A stretch of 6,704 bases of DNA from UBA4722 sp041690995 (GCA_041690995.1 JBEPVM010000065.1:1-6704), one strand, 5' to 3'; counted from the stretch's first letter, positions 1 through 5,788 are shown. Program-made: numbers and translations. Notes: generated from the sequence alone by a model not told the origin.

Positions 1-80
1 TCTGCTAGAATGGTGAGCTAGAGAAGCAGTTTGTTAAGCGACTTCGTGTCGCACCATGGTTGGGGAGAGGTCTGCTATCC

Positions 81-3000
81 TTATCCTTTATTACCAAGCA
101 AGGGCTTAGTGTTCAATAGCTCTTTCATCAGAAGTTGCTGCTGCTGCAAGCGCTCTTCCGACAATGCAGTCACGCCAGCACGATCGTTACGGACGCAACA
201 CACCAGCCTGTTTCCCGACATGTATAACAAAACAAGCTGCCTACTCATGCCACGATACATACCCCATTTCACGCCAAGTTGTCCACCGTTATACGCATGC
301 GTGAATGCATCGCTCCCTGCTTTTCCTGCCACCTCTCTCACGCGCGGCAAGCCTTCTTGCTTAAAATCAGGAAGCGGATAAAACGCTCGGTCAGGCCGGC
401 AATATTCATTCACCACATGCGCGGGTAACAACAATTGCGCCCCGCCGACTTGCTGGCACCAGTGCGTTTTGATGGCTTCCCAATTTTTGGTTTTATACCA
501 AGCATCATAATTTTGTTCATACGTCTGATAGGCACCCAGCAATTGACTAAAATCAAAACGTTTCCCATGCTCTGTGCCGTTCTCATCCAGTGCCATCGCT
601 TGCAATTGTGCTTCATCACGCGGTATATACTTTAAAAGCATCAGCCACATGTTCCAGTCCAATGCCCACAGCGCATATTGCAGGGCTGTGATGTTTTTAA
701 ATGTCCGTTTTGATAAATCGGTCACGCTTCCTGCCGCTAGCCCTAGCCGAGGGTTTGCTTTCAACATCGCTTCCGCCTTGTCTTGTTCGCCTTCTGCCAC
801 CAGACGTAAAAAGGTACTGACATCAGGCGATGCAGCTTTAGCAGGTTTCCAAAAGTGCGAATACACTTTAACGCGGCCTTCGGTGTCTGCTTCTTTATTT
901 TCTTCTGCGGCAGCTTTAGCTTTTTTCTGTTGCTCTGCTTTTTCTTGCTCTTTTTGCGCTTGCTCTGCCTGTTGTTGTTGGATTTTTTCTTGTTCTGCTA
1001 TTTTTTGAGCCTGTTCCGCTTGCATTTTTTCGGCGTATTTCTGGTCGGCTTCCACTTGTGCTTTTTCAGTCGCTAATTGCTCGGCTTTCGCTTTCGCGGA
1101 GGCCGCCTCTGCTTCTATTGCAGCAAGTTTCGCTTTTAACTGTTTCATTTCTTCCGCATGTATCACGGTTTGTGCATCCGCTTGTTGTTTTGCTAAAGCA
1201 GCTGTTTTTTCAGATTGCTCTACCGCTTTTTTTACTGCTACTTCTTTTTCAACTTCTATCTGCTTCGCTTTGGCTAACTCTTTAGCATTGGCCTCCGCTT
1301 CCTGTGCTTGTTCTTTCGCTTGCTGCTCGACTTTGACTTTTTCGGCTGCCTTAGCGGATTGTTCTGCTTGCGTTTTTTGTCCTTGCTCGGCTTGATGTTT
1401 TTGTTGAGCCTCAAGGATCGCTTGCGGGCTTTTAAGTAAATCAGACTGCAACTCGACCACATAGCGTGGCAGGCATTGGGCGGATTGAAACACGACCATC
1501 TCGGTGTAGGTATATTTTTCATTGAGGCGACAGGGATAAAAGTTCACTTCCTGGGGGTCTTTGGGATTCGCGGGACGCACAGGAATAAAATGCGCATCGT
1601 GATTGCCATAATTTCCTTTACCTTGTAATTCGGGCATATCGCCATCAATCACAGGATAGGCGGAGAAACTTGCGACCCAATTCATAAGGAGTGCAGGTCT
1701 GGGATACATCTTGCCATAGACTGTTTGCGCATACTTTGCTTCGCCTGTTGAATAAATCCCTTTACCAAAAAACCCCGTATCGACCATCGCCAAATTCGCA
1801 AAGCCTGTTTCAAAGAGACTCGGTAAAATGTCGGCATTGGTCGCGTGCCACATCGGAACTAAATTAACGTGCGGATTGTTGGTATCTTGATGAGGATTAG
1901 CCAGTGCTTCTAAAAGTTGATGGGTCGTTTGTCGCCATGCACCTGTCTTGCCTTGCTCCTCTCGCCAATGGGCTTTGAACGCTGGCTTTCCCTGTCGTGC
2001 GTTTAAGGTATTCAGTTCTAAACCAAACTTTCGGTTGAGACGGGGGTTATAAATCACGTGTACGCTTTTGACGCTTTGTCCTGGTACAGGCGCTAGCTGA
2101 TAGGCGGATACAACTTTTTCGATGTCGTAGTCTCCTGCAGGGAGTAAGGCATAAGGCCGTCCTGTGTCTAAAATCGCTTGATCTGCCGCCGTTCTCACTT
2201 CAGGATGGACATACCACGATTCAGGATTATAGTCTTTTTCATCTTGAACAACAGGCGCTTCGACTGGCACTTGTGTTGCTTCATACCACGCTTTCGTTTG
2301 TGCTACGATCTCATGGGTGCGTGGTCGTTGCCCTGGCTTCATCGCCCAGCATTTTTTAATCAGCGCAGCAAACTCGGGCGGACAATCCGCAGGAATTTTT
2401 TCATGTTTTCCGCTTTTGACTCTTTTTTCTACCTTACGCTGACTCAAGCCTTCAAAAGGCAAACTACGTGTAGCGATTTCCCAGAGAATCATCCCATACG
2501 CGTAAATATCCGAATAAGGTGTGTAAGGCATTCCTTTTTTAGCGCTTGCCTCTGCCTCTTCCTCATCTGAATCGCTGTCTGCTTCCATTAACTCAGGGGA
2601 TTTATAAGCGAGTGTGCCTAACGACTGTTTATTGCCGGACGGTGCCATGGAAGTCACTTGACCGCGTAACTTTGAAAACCCAAAATCCGTAATCTTCGCG
2701 TGTTTTTCTTCATCCAGTAGCACATTCAAACTTTTGAGATCACGGTGCAAAATTTCCTGGCTGTGCAGCGACCATAATCCTTCTGCAATTTCGTATGCAA
2801 GGCGATAACGAAGTTCCCACGGCAGTTCTTGCGATTCATCTTGCAATAAATGAAATAACGATCCCCCCATCATGCGTTCCATCACTAAAGACGTCACTTT
2901 CGGTGTTGAACAAATCCCTTGTAATTTCACAGTATAGGGTGATGCCAGTCGAAACATCACGGCAGCTTCTTCATAAAGCGATTTAACGACTTTGGCTGTG

Positions 3001-3194
3001 GTGACATGTAATGTTTTAATGGCGACTGCTTGACCTTGATACTGTCCTGAATACACAATCCCAAATCCACCTCGACCTATTTCAGTTCGATCAGAGCCTG
3101 ACTCCACATCAGGATCAAATTGTAATTCTTGGGGTTGAATCGCGGGAATCGTCACAGTGAATTGGACTTGAATGCCTTTAGAAGATGAAAACAT
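81..3194 (-). CDS. Protein kinase - PARP-like ADP-ribosyltransferase fusion with coiled coil (candidate host-directed effector)
   Basis: 1037 residues from the chosen ATG. Residues about 35-304 are a complete eukaryotic-type kinase: glycine loop GRGGFGIVY (40-48), VAIK lysine K60, HRDLKSLN (150-157), DFG (170-172), SPE (199-201) and CW..KPGQRP (282-291), a TKL/tyrosine-kinase-like signature. An acidic insert (about 203-220) follows SPE. Residues about 375-585 resemble a PARP catalytic domain with a possible H-Y-E triad: MWHAT (H450), GKGIYST (Y481) and TEMVVF before LPRYVVEL (E565). Residues about 588-768 are an Ala/Glu/Gln/Lys-rich coiled coil. About 778-1037 form a helical, possibly ankyrin-like domain with a Gln-rich tail. 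The start at 3194 is chosen because AGGAGG lies 8 nt upstream; an in-frame ATG at 3275 would add 27 hydrophobic residues but precedes this site and the candidate promoter. No signal peptide remains, so Dot/Icm-type secretion is conceivable but unproven. Kinase call near certain, PARP call strong, effector role inferred. Confidence 0.93.
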   Translation of the reverse strand: MFSSSKGIQVQFTVTIPAIQPQELQFDPDVESGSDRTEIGRGGFGIVYSGQYQGQAVAIKTLHVTTAKVVKSLYEEAAVMFRLASPYTVKLQGICSTPKVTSLVMERMMGGSLFHLLQDESQELPWELRYRLAYEIAEGLWSLHSQEILHRDLKSLNVLLDEEKHAKITDFGFSKLRGQVTSMAPSGNKQSLGTLAYKSPELMEADSDSDEEEAEASAKKGMPYTPYSDIYAYGMILWEIATRSLPFEGLSQRKVEKRVKSGKHEKIPADCPPEFAALIKKCWAMKPGQRPRTHEIVAQTKAWYEATQVPVEAPVVQDEKDYNPESWYVHPEVRTAADQAILDTGRPYALLPAGDYDIEKVVSAYQLAPVPGQSVKSVHVIYNPRLNRKFGLELNTLNARQGKPAFKAHWREEQGKTGAWRQTTHQLLEALANPHQDTNNPHVNLVPMWHATNADILPSLFETGFANLAMVDTGFFGKGIYSTGEAKYAQTVYGKMYPRPALLMNWVASFSAYPVIDGDMPELQGKGNYGNHDAHFIPVRPANPKDPQEVNFYPCRLNEKYTYTEMVVFQSAQCLPRYVVELQSDLLKSPQAILEAQQKHQAEQGQKTQAEQSAKAAEKVKVEQQAKEQAQEAEANAKELAKAKQIEVEKEVAVKKAVEQSEKTAALAKQQADAQTVIHAEEMKQLKAKLAAIEAEAASAKAKAEQLATEKAQVEADQKYAEKMQAEQAQKIAEQEKIQQQQAEQAQKEQEKAEQQKKAKAAAEENKEADTEGRVKVYSHFWKPAKAASPDVSTFLRLVAEGEQDKAEAMLKANPRLGLAAGSVTDLSKRTFKNITALQYALWALDWNMWLMLLKYIPRDEAQLQAMALDENGTEHGKRFDFSQLLGAYQTYEQNYDAWYKTKNWEAIKTHWCQQVGGAQLLLPAHVVNEYCRPDRAFYPLPDFKQEGLPRVREVAGKAGSDAFTHAYNGGQLGVKWGMYRGMSRQLVLLYMSGNRLVCCVRNDRAGVTALSEERLQQQQLLMKELLNTKPLLGNKG

Positions 3195-3210
3195 AAAACG
3201 AGCCTCCTGA
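3194..3210 (-). promoter_or_regulatory. Strong Shine-Dalgarno that fixes the kinase-PARP start
   Basis: On the minus strand AGGAGG is followed by 8 nt and then the ATG at 3194. This is the best ribosome binding site in the window. It argues against the longer reading frame beginning at 3275, whose first 27 residues would otherwise look like a signal peptide. Confidence 0.85.
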
Positions 3211-3219
3211 GAGAATGTC

Positions 3220-3248
3220 ATTAGAGTTATTAGTGTGCTAACAACCAA
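3220..3248 (-). promoter_or_regulatory. Candidate sigma70 promoter of the kinase-PARP gene
   Basis: Read on the minus strand: TTGGTT (3248-3243), a 17-nt spacer, then TCTAAT (3225-3220), five of six bases of TATAAT. Transcription would begin near 3213, leaving a leader of about 20 nt that just includes the AGGAGG site. Independent transcription fits the terminator upstream. Found by eye only. Confidence 0.45.
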
Positions 3249-3337
3249 AAAAGAACGCACTCTACAGCAAAACATTCAAGGAGTCTGTGCGAAATCCGCT
3301 TAATATTCTGTGAAATTAAAGTATATTTTCATCACTT

Positions 3338-3390
3338 ATGAAAAATACGCATAGCCTGTCAGCAGATCTACTTACTGACAGGCATGGCGT
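3338..3390 (-). terminator. Hairpin terminator after the 141-residue gene
   Basis: GCCTGTCAG (3354-3362) and CTGACAGGC (3375-3383) form a perfect 9-bp stem with a 12-nt loop, extendable by a few pairs after a bulge. On the minus strand the stem is followed by TATGCGTATTTTTC, so the U-rich stretch starts a few bases after the perfect stem. It lies 15 nt beyond the stop of the 3398-3823 gene and would separate it from the kinase gene. Confidence 0.65.
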
Positions 3391-3397
3391 TATAAGG

Positions 3398-3823
3398 TTA
3401 GTGACACCGTGAAAACAATTCCCGCAGCAGTGATTCTATCTTTTTATCTATTTTAGGGTTGTCCGCACTAGATGATTTTAATAACGTCATCAATGCCGCT
3501 CTAAAATTATGATAATAACTCGGATGCTTGAGCATATTAAAAGGAGGAATTGCATTGCAAATAATTTCTGCGATGGAAACAGAAACTATTTCTATTTTAT
3601 CTGCGCGTTGAATAAAATCGCGGCATTGCAGAAAAATAGTGACATGCGGCACACAGGATTCCACTCGGCTGCCTTCACTTAAGATTGCGGTAAAGCCCAA
3701 GCCAACAACAGTGGCAAGCGCTTGCTGGTATTCTTTGTAAGAATCAGCCGAACACTGAGAATGCTGCTCTAAAGCCGCACAAATCAGATAAGCGATAGGT
3801 GAAATGTAAGATGAAGTATCCAT
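3398..3823 (-). CDS. Hypothetical protein downstream of a C4/CI-type RNA switch
   Basis: 141 residues, family not recognised. The ATG at 3823 is preceded by AAAGGAG with 6-7 nt spacing, a good ribosome binding site. No signal peptide is evident. The N-terminal half is moderately hydrophobic (about 8-18, 38-48 and 78-92), with six cysteines scattered along the chain (C15, C24, C57, C67, C89, C140). The C-terminal third is charged and helical (KIDKKIESLLRELF), so a small cytoplasmic helical protein is the simplest reading. It is the first full gene after the antisense-RNA leader at 3851-4056, the place held in phage P1 by the antirepressor and in P4 by genes under immunity control. Its expression is therefore probably set by premature termination in that leader. 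It shows no clear resemblance to an antirepressor, AlpA-type activator or replication protein. Function unknown. Confidence 0.75.
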   Translation of the reverse strand: MDTSSYISPIAYLICAALEQHSQCSADSYKEYQQALATVVGLGFTAILSEGSRVESCVPHVTIFLQCRDFIQRADKIEIVSVSIAEIICNAIPPFNMLKHPSYYHNFRAALMTLLKSSSADNPKIDKKIESLLRELFSRCH

Positions 3824-3842
3824 TTGAAGCTCCTTTACGTTA

Positions 3843-3885
3843 CTTTGAGTTCACCTCCTATTAAGAGGTGGCCAGGTGCTCAAAG
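3843..3885 (-). promoter_or_regulatory. Leader hairpin before the 141-residue gene
   Basis: Nested inverted repeats: outer CTTTGAG (3843-3849) with CTCAAAG (3879-3885), inner CACCTC (3852-3857) with GAGGTG (3865-3870) around a 7-nt loop. In the minus-strand RNA the hairpin contains the stop codon of the leader ORF and buries a GGAGGTG sequence, and it ends just before the AAAGGAG site of the next gene. Translation of the leader ORF would open it, so it may couple leader translation to expression downstream. Confidence 0.6.
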
Positions 3886-3961
3886 CCGCGTAAAGACGGC
3901 GGACGTATTCCCCTTTCAGGTCTTGTATTAGCCCACACCCGACCCTTAAACAAACGAGCAT
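3851..3961 (-). CDS. 36-codon leader ORF overlapping both antisense target sites
   Basis: ATG at 3961 directly follows the T-run ending the small RNA; TGA is at 3851-3853. The product is 36 residues, beginning MLVCLRVGCGLIQDLKGEYV and ending in STWPPLNRR. Both sequences complementary to the upstream RNA, 3936-3943 and 3889-3905, lie inside the ORF. In P1 and P4 an analogous short ORF (icd-like in P1) is translated across the antisense targets; blocking its translation exposes the RNA to Rho and prevents downstream expression. A good Shine-Dalgarno is not visible before this ATG. The frame stays open upstream through the small-RNA region, so an earlier start (for example a GTG near 4017) is possible. 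Supported by position and architecture, not by a recognised protein family. Confidence 0.5.
   Translation of the reverse strand: MLVCLRVGCGLIQDLKGEYVRRLYAALSTWPPLNRR
3889..3943 (-). repeat. Target repeats complementary to the antisense RNA
   Basis: CACCCGAC (3936-3943) is the perfect reverse complement of GTCGGGTG (3979-3986). CGTAAAG plus CGGACG (3889-3895 and 3900-3905) are the reverse complements of the two halves of CGTCCGCTTTACG (3991-4003), with a 4-nt insertion between them. The two pairs sit in order and are complementary between the short RNA and its downstream leader, which is the defining feature of C4/CI immunity systems. Confidence 0.75.
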
Positions 3962-3990
3962 AAAAAAACCGCTTAACTGTCGGGTGCGGT
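3961..3990 (-). terminator. Terminator of the antisense RNA
   Basis: ACCGC (minus strand 3990-3986) and GCGGT (3972-3968) make a 5-bp stem with a 13-nt loop, followed directly by a run of seven Ts. The stem is short, so termination may be partial, as expected where the same promoter must also produce the full leader. Confidence 0.6.
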
Positions 3991-4022
3991 CGTCCGCTTT
4001 ACGAGTGCTTTGATGCACTGAG
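3962..4022 (-). ncRNA. C4/CI-type antisense immunity RNA (phage P1 C4, satellite P4 CI)
   Basis: A predicted RNA of about 60 nt from the promoter at 4028-4056. It opens with a hairpin AGTGC...GCACT (4004-4008 with 4015-4019), carries the antisense segment at 3991-4003, then ACCGC...GCGGT (3968-3972 with 3986-3990) followed by seven Us. The last hairpin shows the segment complementary to 3936-3943 in its loop. Both antisense segments recur as complements in the following leader, so RNA released by termination or processing can pair with longer transcripts and stop their expression. Length, two antisense blocks, terminal hairpin with U-run and position before a short leader ORF all match C4 of P1/P7 and CI of P4. 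It is read here from structure and motif order; a covariance-model match to the Rfam C4 family has not been run. Confidence 0.75.
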
Positions 4023-4027
4023 TGCTT

Positions 4028-4056
4028 ACAATAAGACTAAATAGTAAGAGGGTCAA
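4028..4056 (-). promoter_or_regulatory. Sigma70 promoter of the antisense RNA and leader
   Basis: Read on the minus strand: TTGACC (4056-4051), a 17-nt spacer, then TATTGT (4033-4028). The -35 box differs from consensus only in its last base and the spacing is ideal. The start site is predicted near 4021, at the beginning of the structured RNA. Confidence 0.65.
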
Positions 4057-4262
4057 GGATTTTAAAAATTGTTTAAGATATAGCTCTGTCTGTTAGATTT
4101 CCCACGATAGTGCATCAGTCAATACGTTACTTATAATCTATTCTCTATTTCTTTAGCAAGCCTTTTGGCTTTTTGCCTTGCATGATGCCGATCGGATTGC
4201 ATGTTGTTAAATTAAAAAAATAATCCTAACCCAGAGTAAAAAGAGTGATACATAGGCATTAA
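4057..4262. other. Gene-free AT-rich stretch beside the recombinase remnant
   Basis: No convincing ORF or RNA gene. It holds two copies of TTGCATG 19 bp apart (4178-4184 and 4197-4203) around the palindrome CCGATCGG, and a small hairpin AAGCC-TTTT-GGCTT followed by TTT on the plus strand (4159-4174) that could be a weak terminator, although no plus-strand gene precedes it. Being next to the 3' end of a recombinase remnant it could contain an old attachment site, but no core repeat can be identified. Confidence 0.35.
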
Positions 4263-4424
4263 TCATCTTAAATAGACCTCTGTAATATCGGGTCGAAAAT
4301 GGCCTAATAGCTGGCTGACAATTTCCAATGCGGATTGATAAGAAAAACAAAGCTGTTGTAATCTTTCCATGCGTGCTTGAGCAAAGGTATGTCGTAATCC
4401 ATGCGTGATCGTAGCGTTTGGAGG
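4263..4424 (-). pseudogene. Tyrosine recombinase (phage-type integrase), C-terminal remnant
   Basis: The 53 codons before the TGA at 4263-4265 carry the end of the integrase catalytic domain. The box II motif THGLRHTFA is at fragment residues 8-16 and LLGHFRPDITEVYLR closes the fragment (39-53), giving HxLRH, LGH and the presumed tyrosine nucleophile in the normal order. In family members these residues cut and rejoin DNA at att sites. The N-terminal arm-binding and core-binding domains and the first catalytic arginine are missing: this frame is stopped by TAG at 4425-4427 and no integrase sequence is recognisable upstream. A different frame is open across 4207-4491 but its product resembles nothing and is unlikely to be a gene. 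The remnant marks a former mobile element and lies immediately upstream of the C4-type locus on the same strand. Confidence 0.8.
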
Positions 4425-4507
4425 CTAATTCTGGGTTTTCAATTTCTTGAAAAACAACAATATGGTTTTCTGGCAACATTTTTTTATACATTCTTAGGAC
4501 TCTTTAT

Positions 4508-5283
4508 TTAACAGTTTTTAAAAAAATTCTGACTTTGCTTTCTCGAATTAAGTTCGGCCTCTATTTCTTCAACTGTAGGTAAACGGGCTTTAAGCTCTTT
4601 TGGCAATGCTTTTGACAATACATACCCTGAAACACCCATTGGCGCTTTTATATTTCGCAGCGCATATTCAGCGATAACTTTACTTTGTGACTTGCACAAC
4701 AAAATACCTATGGTTTGATTATCATTTTCCTTTCGCATTAAATCGTCTACTGCCGCAAGGTAGAATCCAATCCATCTTCAACGGCTCTTTCATGAGCTTG
4801 TCCTTGGATAGTGAGGAAATCAAAATTGTACGGGTCTTTCAATATCTCATTCGCTAAATCAGATTGTGACGCTGGCAAGTGCTGATGATAGTTTGATATT
4901 TTTTTACCAGATATCCCTTGACGTTCATACAACTCGCTTTCAACCTGCATTTCCAATATGGTGCGTGACCAGCCATTCTTAATGGTCTGCTGTGCGTACC
5001 ACTCTCTTTGCAAATCACCTTTGACCATCTGCGTTAGACGAACAATATGCCCCCATGGTAATTGCGAAACAGGCTGTTTCGCAAAGTCTAGGTTCGGGTC
5101 AAGGGAAGCAAAACGGCGCATATGCTCAAGATTTCGTTTAGAAAACGCCTGCATTTCAGGGAAAGCCTGCCGCATATCATGAGAAAACTGCTCTAAAAAA
5201 TGCTCGCCCCACTTATAGGCTTTTTGCTTCTCGATTAAATCAGTATCTCCTCTATTTTTTATGTAGAAGCAATAAAGAAAAAA
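4508..5283 (-). pseudogene. DUF1016/YhcG-type PD-(D/E)XK nuclease, decayed by internal deletion
   Basis: Two out-of-frame pieces of one gene. The upstream piece (5283 to about 4768) has the DUF1016 N-terminal domain: AFPEMQAFSKRNLEHMRRF, QLPWGHIVRL, WYAQQTIKNGWSR, then ASQSDLANEILKDPYNFDFL and AHERAVEDGL. The downstream piece (about 4768 to 4508) resumes in another frame with FYLAAVDDL, then TIGILLCKSQSKVIAEYAL and ARLPTVEEIEAEL, the family C-terminus. From memory of the family, about 70-80 residues between AHER..GL and FYL..VDD are missing, and these hold the nuclease core. The junction lies in GGATTGGATTC near 4763-4773. The 5' end is also gone: the frame stops at TAA (5284-5286) and the usual first 30-40 residues and a start with a ribosome binding site are absent. 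YhcG-like proteins are often linked to mobile elements and restriction loci. A functional product is very unlikely. Confidence 0.88.
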
Positions 5284-5329
5284 TTACTGCCTCACTTGAT
5301 GGGCGTCATTGCAAAAATCTGCGCTTAAG

Positions 5330-5358
5330 TTGACAATAAAAATATTAAAATATAGGAT
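5330..5358 (+). promoter_or_regulatory. Sigma70 promoter of the lipoprotein gene
   Basis: A perfect TTGACA (5330-5335), a 17-nt AT-rich spacer and TAGGAT (5353-5358) as -10 box. The start is predicted near 5365, leaving a leader of about 29 nt. It begins about 45 bp beyond the broken 5' end of the DUF1016 remnant and reads away from it. Confidence 0.65.
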
Positions 5359-5393
5359 ACACCTTTTTTGTAAAAGCATGAGGGTAAAGTCTG

Positions 5394-5771
5394 ATGAAAA
5401 AAGTAGGCAGTGTAGTTGCTATTGTATTGCTAATAAGTGGTTGTACGTCCGTTCCCGTAGAGCCACAAGCGGAACGTGTTATTGTATCACCAGACAAAGC
5501 GCCTAAAGGATGTAAGTATTTAGGCCAGGTTATAGGAAATCAGGGTGACTTTTTTACTGGCGGGTTTACTTCAAACAAAAATCTTGAAGAAGGCGCCATG
5601 AATGATATGAGAAACAAAGCCAGCAAAATGGGTGGCAATTATATACAGTTAGTCACAACGCGTGCGGGTAATACAGGCGCTGGAGGTTACTATGGCGGTG
5701 GTTACAGCGAAACCAATGTGACAAATTTAGGCAATGTTTATCATTGCCTGCCTTCCTCTATAGGTGAATAA
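5394..5771 (+). CDS. Small outer-membrane lipoprotein, DUF4156-like
   Basis: 125 residues. A short basic start (MKK) is followed by a hydrophobic stretch and the lipobox ISGC, predicting cleavage before C17 and lipidation. Residue +2 is threonine, not aspartate, which favours sorting to the outer membrane. The mature part matches what I recall of DUF4156 lipoproteins: GCKYLGQVIGNQG (39-51), EEGAMNDMRNKASKMGGNYI (65-84), a Gly/Tyr-rich stretch GAGGYYGGGYSE (95-106) and a final GNVYHC (113-118). C40 and C118 may form a disulphide. The role of the family is unknown to me. The start at 5394 follows GAGG at 10 nt, a little far but acceptable, and the signal peptide begins there. The gene is monocistronic with its own promoter and converges on the antitoxin gene. 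It looks intact and probably chromosomal, unlike the remnants to its left. Confidence 0.85.
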   Translation: MKKVGSVVAIVLLISGCTSVPVEPQAERVIVSPDKAPKGCKYLGQVIGNQGDFFTGGFTSNKNLEEGAMNDMRNKASKMGGNYIQLVTTRAGNTGAGGYYGGGYSETNVTNLGNVYHCLPSSIGE

Positions 5772-5788
5772 CGGCTGTAAATGCTTTC

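Noticed and set aside
1..80. Small hairpin GCGAC-ttcgt-GTCGC downstream of the kinase-PARP gene as its terminator
   Set aside because: The stem is only 5 bp and no T-run follows on the minus strand, so it is not supported as an intrinsic terminator.
574..1285. Plus-strand frames encoding Leu/Phe/Ser/Cys-rich products opposite the coiled coil
   Set aside because: They are the antisense shadow of Ala/Glu/Gln/Lys codons in the kinase-PARP gene, with no ribosome binding sites and no protein-like composition.
3195..3275. A 27-residue hydrophobic N-terminal extension of the kinase protein resembling a signal peptide
   Set aside because: It lies upstream of a near-ideal AGGAGG-8 nt-ATG and overlaps the likely promoter; its own start has no comparable ribosome binding site, and an N-terminal secretion signal is not expected for an ATP- and NAD-using enzyme.
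4207..4491. A 94-codon minus-strand frame starting MYKKMLPENH
   Set aside because: From about 4424 onward it runs through the integrase remnant in the wrong frame; it has no recognised domain, and the integrase motifs are in the alternative frame.
5309..5506. A 65-codon plus-strand frame overlapping the lipoprotein start
   Set aside because: It begins upstream of the lipoprotein promoter, overlaps the signal-peptide region in another frame and has no recognisable features.
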